Source of the DNA: Qipengyuania flavescens
GTDB lineage: Bacteria; Pseudomonadota; Alphaproteobacteria; Sphingomonadales; Sphingomonadaceae
Length of the DNA: 64,000 nucleotides
Direction of reading: 5' to 3'
NCBI RefSeq assembly: GCF_029688735.1
Contig: NZ_JARULD010000002.1
Coordinates: forward strand, 248,001 to 312,000
The notes beneath the pieces are model-generated. The model saw only the letters and a list, made by a program, of their open reading frames with translations. It was not told the DNA's origin and did no database searches. Of this stretch, positions 35,592 to 44,527 are shown piece after piece. The translations under genes were made by a program, and so were the position numbers. The stretch's first letter is position 1. Each line of letters starts with the position of its first letter.

Positions 35592-35952
35592 TCTCCGCAA
35601 AGCTTTTGCATTGATGGCCAGCGCGGCTTCGGTCGTGCTGGCCTCATGCGGTGTGGGTAAGCCGAAAATTCCCGAGATAGGTGAGGGTCTTACGCAGTCA
35701 GCAATCGAAGGTCAGGAAGCGTTCGACGCTCGGATCAGGGATCGGTTCGCCGTAGGTTCGTCCGTGGATTTGATGACGTCGGAACTTCTTGAGCAGGGCT
35801 TTGAAGAAAGCACGTTTGAGAAAGAGAAGTTTCGAACACTCGATTATCGGAACGACCGATTTCCCGTCCATACGCTTTGGTCGGTCAGGTGGCGTGAGAG
35901 CGAAGGCAAAATAACGGAAATTTGGGGCGTGTTTGGCCACACCGGCCCATGA
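35584..35952 (+). CDS. Orphan lipoprotein of lower G+C content
   Basis: 122 residues from a TTG at 35584 that overlaps the previous stop by eight bases. This start gives a proper signal peptide (MGNLRKAFALMASAASVVLASC, lipobox LASC at 19-22); the first ATG (35614) would remove the positive N-terminus. The mature part is mixed alpha/beta with no recognised family. Hand counts give about 53% G+C against about 64% for neighbours, pointing to later acquisition. It separates the isomerase gene from miaB. Confidence 0.65.
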   Translation: MGNLRKAFALMASAASVVLASCGVGKPKIPEIGEGLTQSAIEGQEAFDARIRDRFAVGSSVDLMTSELLEQGFEESTFEKEKFRTLDYRNDRFPVHTLWSVRWRESEGKITEIWGVFGHTGP

Positions 35953-36000
35953 TGCGTCGGATTGAAAAGTTGGATTCCAGAAGCTAAAGCGCCTCCTCCC

Positions 36001-37344
36001 ATGAAACCGACCAATTCCCCCAAGACCTACAGGGTCAAGAGCTTCGGCTGCCAGATGAACGTCTATGACGGCGAGCGCATGGCCGAGATGCTGGGCGAGC
36101 GGGGCATCGTACCTGCGGCAGAGGGCGAGGAGGCCGACCTCGTCGTGCTCAATACCTGCCACATCCGCGAGAAGGCGGCGGAGAAGGTCTATTCGGACAT
36201 CGGCCGCCTGACCAAGGCGGGGCGCGAGGCGGGCAAGGAGCCGTTGATCGCGGTCGCGGGCTGCGTTGCGCAGGCCGAGGGCGAGGAGATCATGAAGCGC
36301 TCCCCGGCGGTCAGCATGGTCGTCGGCCCGCAGGCCTATCATCGCCTGCCCGACATGCTCGACAGGGCGGTGCAGGGCAAGCGGGCGACCGACACCGACA
36401 TGCCCGCCATCGCCAAGTTCGCCGCACTGCCCGAGCGCCGCCGTGTGAACCCCGCTGCCTTCCTCACCGTTCAGGAAGGCTGCGACAAGTTCTGCACCTA
36501 TTGCGTGGTGCCCTATACCCGCGGCGCGGAAATCAGCCGTCCCTATGCGGACCTCGTCACCGAGGCGCGGAAGCTGGTCGATGCGGGCGCGAAGGAAATC
36601 ACGCTGCTGGGCCAGAACGTCAGCGCATGGTCGGGCGAGGACGAGAAGGGCCACACAGTCGGCCTCGCGGGCCTGATCCGCGACCTCGCCAAGGTCGATG
36701 GCCTCGCCCGCATTCGCTACACCACCAGCCACCCCGCCGACATGGACGACGCCCTGATCGCCGCGCATGGCGAGATCGACAAGCTCATGCCCTTCCTCCA
36801 CCTGCCGGTGCAGGCGGGCAGCGACCGAGTGCTGAAGGCCATGAACCGCAGCCACACGGCGGAAAGCTATCTCCGCCTGCTCGAGCGTTTCCGCGCCGCG
36901 CGGCCCGACCTCGCGCTATCGGGCGACTTCATCGTCGGCTTCCCCGGCGAAACCGATGCCGAGTTCGCAGAAACCCTCGCGCTGGTGGACGAGGTCCGAT
37001 ACGCACAGGCCTTCAGCTTCAAATACTCGCCGCGTCCCGGCACGCCCGCCGCTACGATGGACGGTCAGGTCGCGAAAGAGGTCATGGACGAGCGCCTCCA
37101 GCGCCTCCAGGCTGCGCTCAACCGCGACCAGCTGGCCTTCAACGAGTCGAGCGTCGGGCGCGCCTGCGAAGTCCTTGTCGAGCGTAAGGGCAAGCACGAG
37201 GGCCAGTGGCTCGGCAAGACCCCGTGGCTGCAAAGCGCCTGGTTCGAGGGCGATGTGGCGATCGGCGACCTCGTGCAGGTCGAACTGCTCGAAGCGGGCC
37301 CGAACTCGCTCAGCGCGAAGCTGCGCGAACGCGTCGCTGCCTGA
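36001..37344 (+). CDS. miaB: tRNA-2-methylthio-N6-dimethylallyladenosine synthase MiaB
   Basis: 447 residues. The UPF0004 domain has three cysteines for a first iron-sulfur cluster (SFGCQMN, NTCHIR, AGCVAQ), the radical-SAM motif is CDKFCTYC, and a TRAM domain ends the protein (about 375-440). MiaB methylthiolates adenosine 37 of tRNAs reading UNN codons. It heads the miaB-phoH-ybeY-corC block. An upstream in-frame ATG (35962) would add 13 residues not typical of the family. Confidence 0.97.
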   Translation: MKPTNSPKTYRVKSFGCQMNVYDGERMAEMLGERGIVPAAEGEEADLVVLNTCHIREKAAEKVYSDIGRLTKAGREAGKEPLIAVAGCVAQAEGEEIMKRSPAVSMVVGPQAYHRLPDMLDRAVQGKRATDTDMPAIAKFAALPERRRVNPAAFLTVQEGCDKFCTYCVVPYTRGAEISRPYADLVTEARKLVDAGAKEITLLGQNVSAWSGEDEKGHTVGLAGLIRDLAKVDGLARIRYTTSHPADMDDALIAAHGEIDKLMPFLHLPVQAGSDRVLKAMNRSHTAESYLRLLERFRAARPDLALSGDFIVGFPGETDAEFAETLALVDEVRYAQAFSFKYSPRPGTPAATMDGQVAKEVMDERLQRLQAALNRDQLAFNESSVGRACEVLVERKGKHEGQWLGKTPWLQSAWFEGDVAIGDLVQVELLEAGPNSLSAKLRERVAA

Positions 37345-37359
37345 GCTTCTGCCAGCGCG

Positions 37360-38253
37360 TCAATCCTTCGCGCGGATCACCTTCTTGCGGTATTCCGACC
37401 AGGCGGCGTCGTGGATCTGCTCGCCGCGCGCCGTGCGCGGCAACCGGTAAAGCGCTTGGAGATAGGCCCAGTCGAATTCGGTCATTTCCTGCGGCGCGGC
37501 ATCGGCGTCGAGGAATAGCGACAGGATCGTCGGCGTCGTGTCCGGACCGTCGGACGCCATATCGTCGATCGAGGCGAAACTGCGCATGGAGGCGTAATCC
37601 GCCAGCTGCTGCAGCGTCTTGCCCGGCACCAGCGCGCGTTCCATCAGCACGACCGAGCCGATCATGTCCATGCGGATCTGCTGGGCCATTCGCGTGGCGT
37701 TGAAGGGATCGCCCGCCTTAACCTGACGCGGCGGATCGCCGACCTCGATCACGGCCAGCTGCTTGCCGTCGACCTCTCTCTCTTCGGTCGAATGCCATGC
37801 ATGCGCCCCGCCGCTGCCGCGCAGGATCCGGTCGTATTCGTAATCGAGCAGCGTAGAAAACAGCCAGGGCGCGTCCTTGCGCAGCTGCTTCACTTCCTCG
37901 GGGCCGTCGTCCACGAAGGCGACCAGCGTATTCACTCGGCATCCTTCGCCGGCAATCGCGATGTCGAGCCGCCGCGCATTGGCCTCGATCCGGTCGATCA
38001 GCACGCCTGCATAGGCGGGATCCATGCCCATCACGCCGACGCAAATCTGGCCGTACTGGCGGGCCAGCGGCTTGTCGACGCGGGGGCGGCGAGTGATGGC
38101 CCGGGTCATGCCCTCGACCCGCTCCATGGCCTCCTGCTCGCGCTCGCCCGTCACGATGATGACTTCTTCGGCAGGATCCGCGTCCTGCGCCATCAGGGGG
38201 GCAGCGCTGGACAGGCAAAGAGCGATGGCGGAGCAGATCGTGAGCTTTTTCAT
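37360..38253 (-). CDS. Secreted protein of unknown function with a TonB-box-like segment
   Basis: 297 residues. A cleavable signal peptide (ending PLMA-Q, about 22) is followed by EEVIIVTGERE (30-39), which looks like the energy-coupling box at the mature N-terminus of TonB-dependent receptors, yet no plug or barrel follows. The rest forms an alpha/beta domain with two conserved cysteines (about Cys69 and Cys94) and the stretch LADYASMRSFA. I recall similar proteins in sphingomonads without a function. It sits on the opposite strand between miaB and phoH. Confidence 0.75.
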   Translation of the reverse strand: MKKLTICSAIALCLSSAAPLMAQDADPAEEVIIVTGEREQEAMERVEGMTRAITRRPRVDKPLARQYGQICVGVMGMDPAYAGVLIDRIEANARRLDIAIAGEGCRVNTLVAFVDDGPEEVKQLRKDAPWLFSTLLDYEYDRILRGSGGAHAWHSTEEREVDGKQLAVIEVGDPPRQVKAGDPFNATRMAQQIRMDMIGSVVLMERALVPGKTLQQLADYASMRSFASIDDMASDGPDTTPTILSLFLDADAAPQEMTEFDWAYLQALYRLPRTARGEQIHDAAWSEYRKKVIRAKD

Positions 38254-38302
38254 GGCGCTATTCCAGTATTCCCACGGCAGAAAGCCAAACCGTTTTCGGC
38301 AG

Positions 38303-38413
38303 ATGCCCCAGCCGTTCGACCAACGACTTGCGCAACTGATCAACGCACAACCGGATGACATCGATATTACTATCCACCATCCGGAGGGGGCCTCCAGCTT
38401 GCGCGCGCCATAA
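38303..38413 (+). CDS. Possible 36-residue peptide, divergent from the secreted protein
   Basis: ATG at 38303 opens MPQPFDQRLAQLINAQP and ends at 38413, with codon use like neighbouring genes and an even mix of polar and hydrophobic residues. There is no good ribosome site, and it lies in the promoter region of phoH. It could be a real small protein, a leader peptide or a remnant. Confidence 0.22.
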   Translation: MPQPFDQRLAQLINAQPDDIDITIHHPEGASSLRAP

Positions 38414-38451
38414 TCGGGCCTACATTTCCGACTCGTACACGAAAGGAGCGC

Positions 38452-39495
38452 ATGGCCCGTAAACCCGCACCGAAGGACGCCAGGTCCTTCACCCCGCCGC
38501 CCAGTCCGCAGCGCGAGGTTCGCCGCGCGCAGGTCGATATCAGCTTCGACAACCAGAGCCTGCTCGGCGCGCTGTTCGGCCAGTTCGATGCGAATCTGGT
38601 GCAGGTGGAAAACCGGCTCGGCGTGTTCATCTCGGCCCGCGGCAACCAGCTCCATATCGAAGGCCCCGAAGACAGCGTCGCCCGCGCGCGCGACGTTTTA
38701 AAGGCGATGTACGACCGGCTCGCCATCGGGCAGGAGCTCGACGGCGGCGCGATCGAGGCGCTGATCGCCATGTCGGACGAGCCCACGCTCGACGGGATCG
38801 TCGATGCCGAACCGGGCAAGGGCAAGAACGCCCCGCCGATCATGATCCGCACCCGGCGCAAGACCATCGTCCCGCGCAGCGCGATGCAGGCGACCTACAT
38901 GCGCAGCCTGGTGCGCGACGACATCATCTTCGCGCTCGGTCCCGCAGGCACCGGCAAGACCTATCTCGCCGTGGCGCAGGCCGTGGCGCAGCTGATCACC
39001 GGCAGCGTGCAGCGGCTGATCCTCAGCCGTCCGGCGGTGGAGGCGGGCGAGAAGCTCGGCTTCCTGCCCGGCGACATGAAGGAAAAGGTCGATCCATACC
39101 TGCGGCCGCTCTACGATGCGCTCTACGACTGCATGCCGCCCGAACAGGTCGAGCGGCGGCTTGCTTCGGGCGAGATCGAGATCGCGCCCATCGCCTTCAT
39201 GCGCGGGCGCACGCTGGCCGATGCCTTCGTGATCCTCGACGAAGCGCAGAACACCACGCGCGAGCAGATGAAGATGTTCCTCACCCGCTTCGGCCAGAAC
39301 AGCCGCATGGTCATCTGCGGCGACCCGAACCAGGTCGACATCCCCGGCGGCGGCGGCATGAGCGGCCTCGCCGATGCGGTCGGCAAGCTGGAAGGCGTCG
39401 AGGGTTTCGGCACAATCCGGTTTACGGCAGCAGATGTGGTCCGCCACCCGATCGTGGGGCGGATCGTCGAGGCGTATGAGGGGCCCGGAGGGTAG
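38452..39495 (+). CDS. phoH: PhoH family ATPase
   Basis: 347 residues with AAAGGAG before the ATG. An N-terminal KH-like region (about 20-100) precedes the PhoH ATPase core with Walker [13 protein letters not shown] and Walker [12 protein letters not shown]. This long form (PhoL/YbeZ type) works with YbeY in ribosome and RNA quality control. In this window an AT-richer lipoprotein gene separates it from ybeY. Confidence 0.94.
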   Translation: MARKPAPKDARSFTPPPSPQREVRRAQVDISFDNQSLLGALFGQFDANLVQVENRLGVFISARGNQLHIEGPEDSVARARDVLKAMYDRLAIGQELDGGAIEALIAMSDEPTLDGIVDAEPGKGKNAPPIMIRTRRKTIVPRSAMQATYMRSLVRDDIIFALGPAGTGKTYLAVAQAVAQLITGSVQRLILSRPAVEAGEKLGFLPGDMKEKVDPYLRPLYDALYDCMPPEQVERRLASGEIEIAPIAFMRGRTLADAFVILDEAQNTTREQMKMFLTRFGQNSRMVICGDPNQVDIPGGGGMSGLADAVGKLEGVEGFGTIRFTAADVVRHPIVGRIVEAYEGPGG

Positions 39496-39559
39496 GGCGG
39501 CAAATGTCCGCTAACGACTCGATTGCGGACATTGTTGCGAATAGTTAGTTTCGCGTCCC

Positions 39560-39988
39560 ATGAGACGCTTCCCTCTAACGTATGCGTGCGTTTTGTCCGT
39601 CGCAGCGTGTTCACCTGCACCCAACAATAATGTAGCTCTTGAGACGACGGATGGGCCTCCACTTCGGTTAATTCTTGAACTCGAAGAGCGACTATCACGT
39701 GACCCCTGCCTCAAAGATATCGCGACGATGCGCAGAGAGTATCGCTATGGGATGCGAGACGGAGAAGAAAATCGGGAGCTGATCGATATCAGCGTTCAAG
39801 AGGCTGGTTGGGATGACCTACCAGGCGGGATATACGTCAAAGGGCAATCCAATTTCGGTTTTTTTGATAGCCGTTCTTACTTTGCGGCCTTTGCAACCTA
39901 TCACATTGCAAATGACGATTTGGACCTGTGGGCGTGTGGTGACAATGCCGCAGGTGACCAGTCAATTCGCCATAGATCGCGATATTGA
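39560..39988 (+). CDS. Orphan lipoprotein of lower G+C content between phoH and ybeY
   Basis: 142 residues. The signal peptide MRRFPLTYACVLSVAAC carries a lipobox (VAAC at 14-17). The mature protein has several aromatic and acidic residues, a Cys pair (Cys50 and Cys125 region) and no recognised family. A hand count over 39601-39900 gives about 51% G+C against about 64% around it. It and the 200 bases after it break the usual phoH-ybeY junction, so this block looks inserted. Confidence 0.6.
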   Translation: MRRFPLTYACVLSVAACSPAPNNNVALETTDGPPLRLILELEERLSRDPCLKDIATMRREYRYGMRDGEENRELIDISVQEAGWDDLPGGIYVKGQSNFGFFDSRSYFAAFATYHIANDDLDLWACGDNAAGDQSIRHRSRY

Positions 39989-40191
39989 TGGACGATCAGC
40001 GTCCGCTTCCCACCCAATAGCCGACGGCGCCAGCCGCCGCTTTCCTACCTTCGGATGCTCCGCTAGATGACGCAGATGGCCTACGGTTTCCCCTGCACGC
40101 TCCCATCAGTTTGCATCCCGCGAATGGAGGGCAGGTTTTTCCCCATTGGACAGTGTAACATGCGGTCCATGTCTCGGAAATCGGCGGGCTG

Positions 40192-40680
40192 ATGGACCTT
40201 GATGTCGCACTGGATGGGTGGACGGAGGCGCTGGACTGGGAGGGCCTTGCCGAGCGTGCGGTCCAAGCTGCAGCGATGGTGGAGCCGTTGTTGGCGAGTG
40301 AGCGATTGACCGCCTCGCTGCTCTTCACCAGCGACAAGCAGGTGCACGATCTCAACCGCGAATGGCGCGGCAAGGACAAGCCGACCAATGTGCTCAGCTT
40401 CCCCATGTTGGAGCGCGACGACCTACTCGCGCTCGCGCCCGACGGCCCGCCCGAGATGCTCGGTGACATAGCGATTGCTCATGAAACCTGCGCGCGGGAA
40501 GCGGCGGAGAAGGGCGTCAGTCTCGAACATCACATCGCCCATCTGATCGTCCACGGCCTGCTCCATCTCGCGGGGCACGACCATGTCGATAGCGACGCGC
40601 AGGCAGAGGCCATGGAAACGCTCGAGATCGCCGCTCTTGCAAAAATGGGCATCGCCGACCCATATGGGGATCGCAACTGA
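40192..40680 (+). CDS. ybeY: Endoribonuclease YbeY
   Basis: 162 residues. The metal site HGLLHLAGHDH (three His) and the family block LNREWRGKDKPTNVLSFP are intact. YbeY is a zinc-dependent RNase needed for 16S rRNA 3'-end maturation and ribosome quality control. It lies 21 bases before the corC-like gene. The 200-base region before it (39989-40191) holds no convincing gene; its own promoter must lie there. Confidence 0.96.
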   Translation: MDLDVALDGWTEALDWEGLAERAVQAAAMVEPLLASERLTASLLFTSDKQVHDLNREWRGKDKPTNVLSFPMLERDDLLALAPDGPPEMLGDIAIAHETCAREAAEKGVSLEHHIAHLIVHGLLHLAGHDHVDSDAQAEAMETLEIAALAKMGIADPYGDRN

Positions 40681-40701
40681 TGGGAGCGCATTGTTAGGGC
40701 C

Positions 40702-41625
40702 ATGCCCGATTCGTCATCACCCGCCGGAGACGCGGAGAGTAGAAGCGGGCTGTGGCTCGCAATCCGGAAAATGTTCGATCCCGACGGCGGCGAGCGCAGC
40801 CTGCGCGCGCAGCTGGAAGAAGCTATCGACGAGCACGAGGACGAGAACGGCGAGGACGAGCCCGAGCATAGCGGCACGGGCGACCTCTCGCAGGTCGAGC
40901 GCCAGATGCTGCGCAACCTGCTGCACTTCTCCGAACACGATGCCGACGACGTCGCCGTGCCGCGCGGCGAGATCATCGCGATGAACGCCACCGCGAGCTG
41001 GGACGAGCTGGTGGAGACCTTTGCCGAACACGGCCATTCGCGCATGCCCGTCTATCGCGACCAGCTCGACCATGTGATCGGCATGGTCCACCTGAAAGAC
41101 GTGTTCCCCTATCTCGCGCGCGGAGACGAACCGCCGGCGGACTGGACCGTGCTGATGCGCCAGCCGCTCTACGTGCCGCAGACGCGCAACGCGCTCGATG
41201 TGCTGGCCGATATGCGCGCCCAGCGGATGCACCTGGCAGTGGTGGTGGACGAGTTCTCCGGCACAGACGGGATCATCACGATCGAGGATCTGGTCGAGGA
41301 AATCGTCGGCGAGATCGAGGACGAGCACGACGACGCACCCGAGGAATGGATCGTGCCGATCGGCGCCGGGATGTGGGATTGCGACGCTCGCGCCGAGCTG
41401 GACGATGTGGCCGAGCAGGTCGATCCCGCGCTCGCCGAGGTCGAGGAATCGGTCGATACGCTGGGCGGCCTCGCCTTCGTGCTGGCGGAACAGGTGCCGC
41501 AGGTCGGCACGGTGGTCGCGCATCCGAGCGGCTGGCGGATCGAGGTCACCGATGGCGACGAGACGCATGTGAAGCGCCTTCGCCTGCACGAGCCTGCCAG
41601 CGAGGACGAGGGCGAAAGCGACTGA
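40702..41625 (+). CDS. CorC/HlyC family CBS-domain protein
   Basis: 307 residues, no membrane segments. An acidic N-terminal region is followed by two CBS domains (about 90-215; VPRGEIIAMN, HSRMPVYRDQLDHVIGMVHLKDVF, VVVDEFSGTDGIITIEDLVEEIVGEIEDE) and a CorC_HlyC domain (about 225-300). Such proteins are linked to Mg2+/Co2+ efflux or membrane ion balance in E. coli. It ends the miaB-phoH-ybeY block. Confidence 0.92.
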   Translation: MPDSSSPAGDAESRSGLWLAIRKMFDPDGGERSLRAQLEEAIDEHEDENGEDEPEHSGTGDLSQVERQMLRNLLHFSEHDADDVAVPRGEIIAMNATASWDELVETFAEHGHSRMPVYRDQLDHVIGMVHLKDVFPYLARGDEPPADWTVLMRQPLYVPQTRNALDVLADMRAQRMHLAVVVDEFSGTDGIITIEDLVEEIVGEIEDEHDDAPEEWIVPIGAGMWDCDARAELDDVAEQVDPALAEVEESVDTLGGLAFVLAEQVPQVGTVVAHPSGWRIEVTDGDETHVKRLRLHEPASEDEGESD

Positions 41626-41695
41626 TCGCATTGTTGCACGAATCCGCACATTCGCCCTCGACAGGCGCGCGTCCCGTCCATAGCTAGCAAGCATC

Positions 41696-42580
41696 ATGGC
41701 AACCCGGCGACTTCCCCCCCTGCGTGCGCTCGAAGCTTTCGTGCGCACCGTCCGGCTGGGTTCCGCCCGGGCGGCGGCGGAGGAACTGGGCCTCAGCCCC
41801 TCGGCCCTGTCTCGGCGGATCGGAAACCTCGAGGAATTCGTGGGCAAGAAGCTGTTCACGCGTGCACGGCAGTCGATGCAGCTGACCGACGACGGGCATG
41901 CGTTCTACGAGGCGGTGAATCCGCAGCTGGAGGCACTTGCGCGGGCGGTGGAGAGCCAGTCCGACAATCTCTCGTTACTTCGGTTGCGCCTTGGCGTGCT
42001 GCCGCTGTTCGGCACTCAGCGCCTGTTCCCCAAGCTCGGCGAATTGCGCGCGCGCCATCCGCTGCTGCACATCGATATCGATACGGGCGCGCATCTCGAA
42101 GATCGTGTCGGCGACCTCCTCGATGCCGCCATCATCCTGTCGCGCGGGCCGGAGCGGGGCCTGCATGCCGTGCGACTGGACTACAACAAGGTCCATGCCA
42201 TCTGCAGTCGCGGTTTGCAGGAGAAGCTGGGCGACAATCCCGATCAGGACAAGCTCGCAAAACAGACCTTCCTGATCCACAACGAACTGTCCGAAAGCTT
42301 CGTCGCCTGGCGGCAGGAGATCGGCATGCCCGATCTAGAGCCTGCAGCAATCGATCACTTCGATTCAGGGCAGATCATGCTGGAAGCGGCCGCGCAGGGC
42401 CTCGGCATTGCGATCATGCATGACGACCACTTGCGCCGCGCTCACGACAACCGGCTCGCCCGCCTGTTCGATGTCGATGTGGAAAGCCCCTATAGCTACT
42501 GGTTCGTGTGCAAACCGACCGCACTGGAAGAGCGTCCCGTGCGGCTGTTCCACGACTGGCTGATCGGCGCCGAACTCTAG
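41696..42580 (+). CDS. LysR family transcriptional regulator
   Basis: 294 residues. The N-terminal winged helix-turn-helix (PPLRALEAFVRTVRLGSARAAAEELGLSPSALSRRIGNLE, about 7-47) is of the LysR type closest to GcvA-like regulators, with a periplasmic-binding-protein-like effector domain (about 95-290). Ligand and targets are unknown: it lies downstream of the corC-like gene and its stop overlaps that of the convergent acyltransferase gene, so no divergent target is present. Confidence 0.92.
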   Translation: MATRRLPPLRALEAFVRTVRLGSARAAAEELGLSPSALSRRIGNLEEFVGKKLFTRARQSMQLTDDGHAFYEAVNPQLEALARAVESQSDNLSLLRLRLGVLPLFGTQRLFPKLGELRARHPLLHIDIDTGAHLEDRVGDLLDAAIILSRGPERGLHAVRLDYNKVHAICSRGLQEKLGDNPDQDKLAKQTFLIHNELSESFVAWRQEIGMPDLEPAAIDHFDSGQIMLEAAAQGLGIAIMHDDHLRRAHDNRLARLFDVDVESPYSYWFVCKPTALEERPVRLFHDWLIGAEL

Positions 42581-43482
42581 GGCGCGTCCGCGCCGCCGTC
42601 CTTGGGGCGATAGCGCACCGCATCGACGACATGCTGGAAATCGCGCAGTGGCCTGCCGAGTGCGGCAACCAGCGCTTCCTCGATCTCCTCTCGCGCCTTG
42701 GCCGCAATCGCCTTGCGTCCGCGATGGTCCTCCGGACTGAACGGCTCGAGGTAGTTGATACGCAGGGGAAAGGTGCCCTTGCGTGCCATGACGCGCATCG
42801 CATTGTGCAATCCGCTTTCGTCGCCGACCCAGCCGATTTCCTCGGCATTTTCGCCATAGTCGAGCATCACCGGCTGGACGAGGACACCGGGCGGCGGCGG
42901 TTCCAGAACCGACAGCATAGAGGACTTGAACGGTAGCAACGACTGTCCGTCCGTCACCGTGCCCTCGGGAAAGACCGTGACCGACCAATTGTCCTGCAGC
43001 GCTTCCTTCAGCGCATTGATTTGTTCGGCCACGCCCAGGCGGTTCTCGCGCTTCACGAAGACTGTGCGATTGAGGCGGCACAGCCAGCCGATCACCGGCA
43101 CCTCCGCCAGTTCCTGTTTGGCGACGAAGGCGGTGCCGCTGGCTCCCGCAGAGGCGAGGATGTCGACCCACGACAGGTGATTGGAGATGAAGAAAACGTC
43201 CCGCCGCAGCGGCGTGCCTACGATAGTGACCCGCGCTCCGATTACTCGCGCCGTGTAGCGCAGGAACAGCATGGGGAAGGGCGAACCATAGGCGAAGATG
43301 CGGTAGAGATAGTGCAGCGGCACGAACACGATCAGCAGGGCGAGGATGCCGAGCGCCCGTAACGTGAACCGCACCCAGCCGACCGCGGTCAGTGGCACCT
43401 TTTCTCCGCGCGCAGCGGCCAGCCTGCGCTCGGTATAACGTGCGAGGCGCCGCTCAGCTCTCGCGGTCGAGCCGGACGCCAT
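42577..43482 (-). CDS. plsC: 1-acyl-sn-glycerol-3-phosphate acyltransferase (PlsC family)
   Basis: 301 residues. A membrane segment (about 40-62) precedes the acyltransferase motifs NHLSWVD (HX4D) and FPEGTVTDG. The family adds the second acyl chain in phosphatidate synthesis or acylates related lysolipids. Its start lies 29 bases inside the end of fur, so the two are translated together, an uncommon link between iron regulation and lipid synthesis seen in several alphaproteobacteria. Confidence 0.9.
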   Translation of the reverse strand: MASGSTARAERRLARYTERRLAAARGEKVPLTAVGWVRFTLRALGILALLIVFVPLHYLYRIFAYGSPFPMLFLRYTARVIGARVTIVGTPLRRDVFFISNHLSWVDILASAGASGTAFVAKQELAEVPVIGWLCRLNRTVFVKRENRLGVAEQINALKEALQDNWSVTVFPEGTVTDGQSLLPFKSSMLSVLEPPPPGVLVQPVMLDYGENAEEIGWVGDESGLHNAMRVMARKGTFPLRINYLEPFSPEDHRGRKAIAAKAREEIEEALVAALGRPLRDFQHVVDAVRYRPKDGGADAP

Positions 43483-43876
43483 AGAGTTCCAGGCGATGGT
43501 CGACGAGGCGGTAGCCGAGCTTCTCGGCGATCTGCTTCTGCAATGCCTCGATTTCGGGGTCGACGAATTCGATAACTTTACCCGTTTCCACGTCGATCAG
43601 GTGATCGTGGTGGGCTTCGGGCGCCGCTTCGTAGCGCGCGCGCCCGTCGCCGAAATCGTGGCGGTCGAGGATCCCTGCCTCTTCGAACAAACGAACGGTG
43701 CGATAGACCGTCGCGATCGAAATGCCGGAATCGATCTTGTTGGCGCGCTCGTGGAGCAGTTCGACATCGGGGTGGTCGTCGCTTTCCGACAGGACGCGCG
43801 CGATAACCCGCCGCTGTTCGGTAATGCGCAGGCCCTTGTCGGCACACAATTGCTCGAGATCGATTTTCTGGTGCAT
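43454..43876 (-). CDS. fur: Fur family transcriptional regulator
   Basis: 140 residues. The winged helix (RITEQRRVIARVLSESDDHPDVELLHERA, then ISIATVYRTVRLFEEAGIL) and HHDHLIDVETGKVIEF are typical of Fur. The CxxC pair found after HHDH in many Fur proteins is absent (DVET), which is common in alphaproteobacterial Fur/Mur. It represses iron- or manganese-uptake genes when the metal is bound. A terminator separates it from mucR upstream, so it has its own promoter in the 70 bases between. Confidence 0.94.
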   Translation of the reverse strand: MHQKIDLEQLCADKGLRITEQRRVIARVLSESDDHPDVELLHERANKIDSGISIATVYRTVRLFEEAGILDRHDFGDGRARYEAAPEAHHDHLIDVETGKVIEFVDPEIEALQKQIAEKLGYRLVDHRLELYGVRLDRES

Positions 43877-43889
43877 TTGCTTCCCGATT

Positions 43890-43924
43890 GAAAAACGCCC
43901 CGTACCCTTATCGGGCCGGGGCGT
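43890..43924 (-). terminator. Rho-independent terminator of mucR
   Basis: ACGCCCCG (43895-43902) pairs with CGGGGCGT (43917-43924); on the minus strand the stem is followed by TTTTTC. It lies just after the mucR stop at 43950 and just before fur. Confidence 0.8.
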
Positions 43925-43949
43925 CTTCCTCAAGGCGAACCGAAGGGCT

Positions 43950-44390
43950 TTATGCGCTCTTCTTCTTGCGACCGCGCTTCTGGCCGGGCTTGCGGCCAAG
44001 GCCGATCTTCACCGCAAGGTCGCGGCGGGTGGCGGCATAGTCCGGCGCGACCATCGGATAATCGGCCGACAGTCCCCAACGCGCTCGATAGTCTTCCGGC
44101 GTCATGTCATGCTCGGTCGACAAGTGCCGCTTGAGCATTTTCATCTTCTTGCCGCAGTCGAGGCAGACCAGATGGTCCTTCTTTACCGAAGAACGGACCG
44201 AAACAGCGGGATCGGGAGTGGGTTCGGCGGCGGAGCCTGCGCCGTCGAGGCCGGAAAGGGCTGAATAGACATTGGAAATAAGCGTCGGCACGTCCTCGAC
44301 GGCCACGCTATTGTTGCTCACGTGTGCAGCGACAATATCCGAGGTCAGCGTGATCAGCGTTTCGGTCATGTCGGTTTCGATAGTGTCCAT
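43950..44390 (-). CDS. mucR: MucR/Ros family zinc-finger transcriptional regulator
   Basis: 146 residues. The N-terminal helix region that forms oligomers (about 8-50) is followed by the Ros/MucR zinc finger Cys76-X2-Cys79-X9-His89-X4-His94 and the conserved MTPEDYRARWGLSADYPMVAPDYA. The C-terminus is rich in Lys/Arg. MucR proteins act like H-NS, binding AT-rich targets, including their own promoter. The 137-base gap upstream is markedly AT-rich, as expected for autoregulation. A strong terminator follows. Confidence 0.95.
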   Translation of the reverse strand: MDTIETDMTETLITLTSDIVAAHVSNNSVAVEDVPTLISNVYSALSGLDGAGSAAEPTPDPAVSVRSSVKKDHLVCLDCGKKMKMLKRHLSTEHDMTPEDYRARWGLSADYPMVAPDYAATRRDLAVKIGLGRKPGQKRGRKKKSA

Positions 44391-44527
44391 TCGGCAAGGC
44401 TCCCTTCAGCCTGTCTTATTGATGCTACCCTCCGGTAGGCAACATTGTATAAAATCGACAAGAGAAGGTAAAGCGTCCAGTTCACAGGATTATTTTGACG
44501 CAAATATACAAGTGAATTGGCGTGTAT
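44391..44527 (-). promoter_or_regulatory. AT-rich control region of mucR
   Basis: The stretch between mucR and rimI, especially about 44430-44525, has runs such as TTGTATAAAAT and AAATATACAAG, far more AT-rich than its surroundings. It contains the mucR promoter and probable MucR binding sites (T-A steps). No gene is visible in it. Confidence 0.55.
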
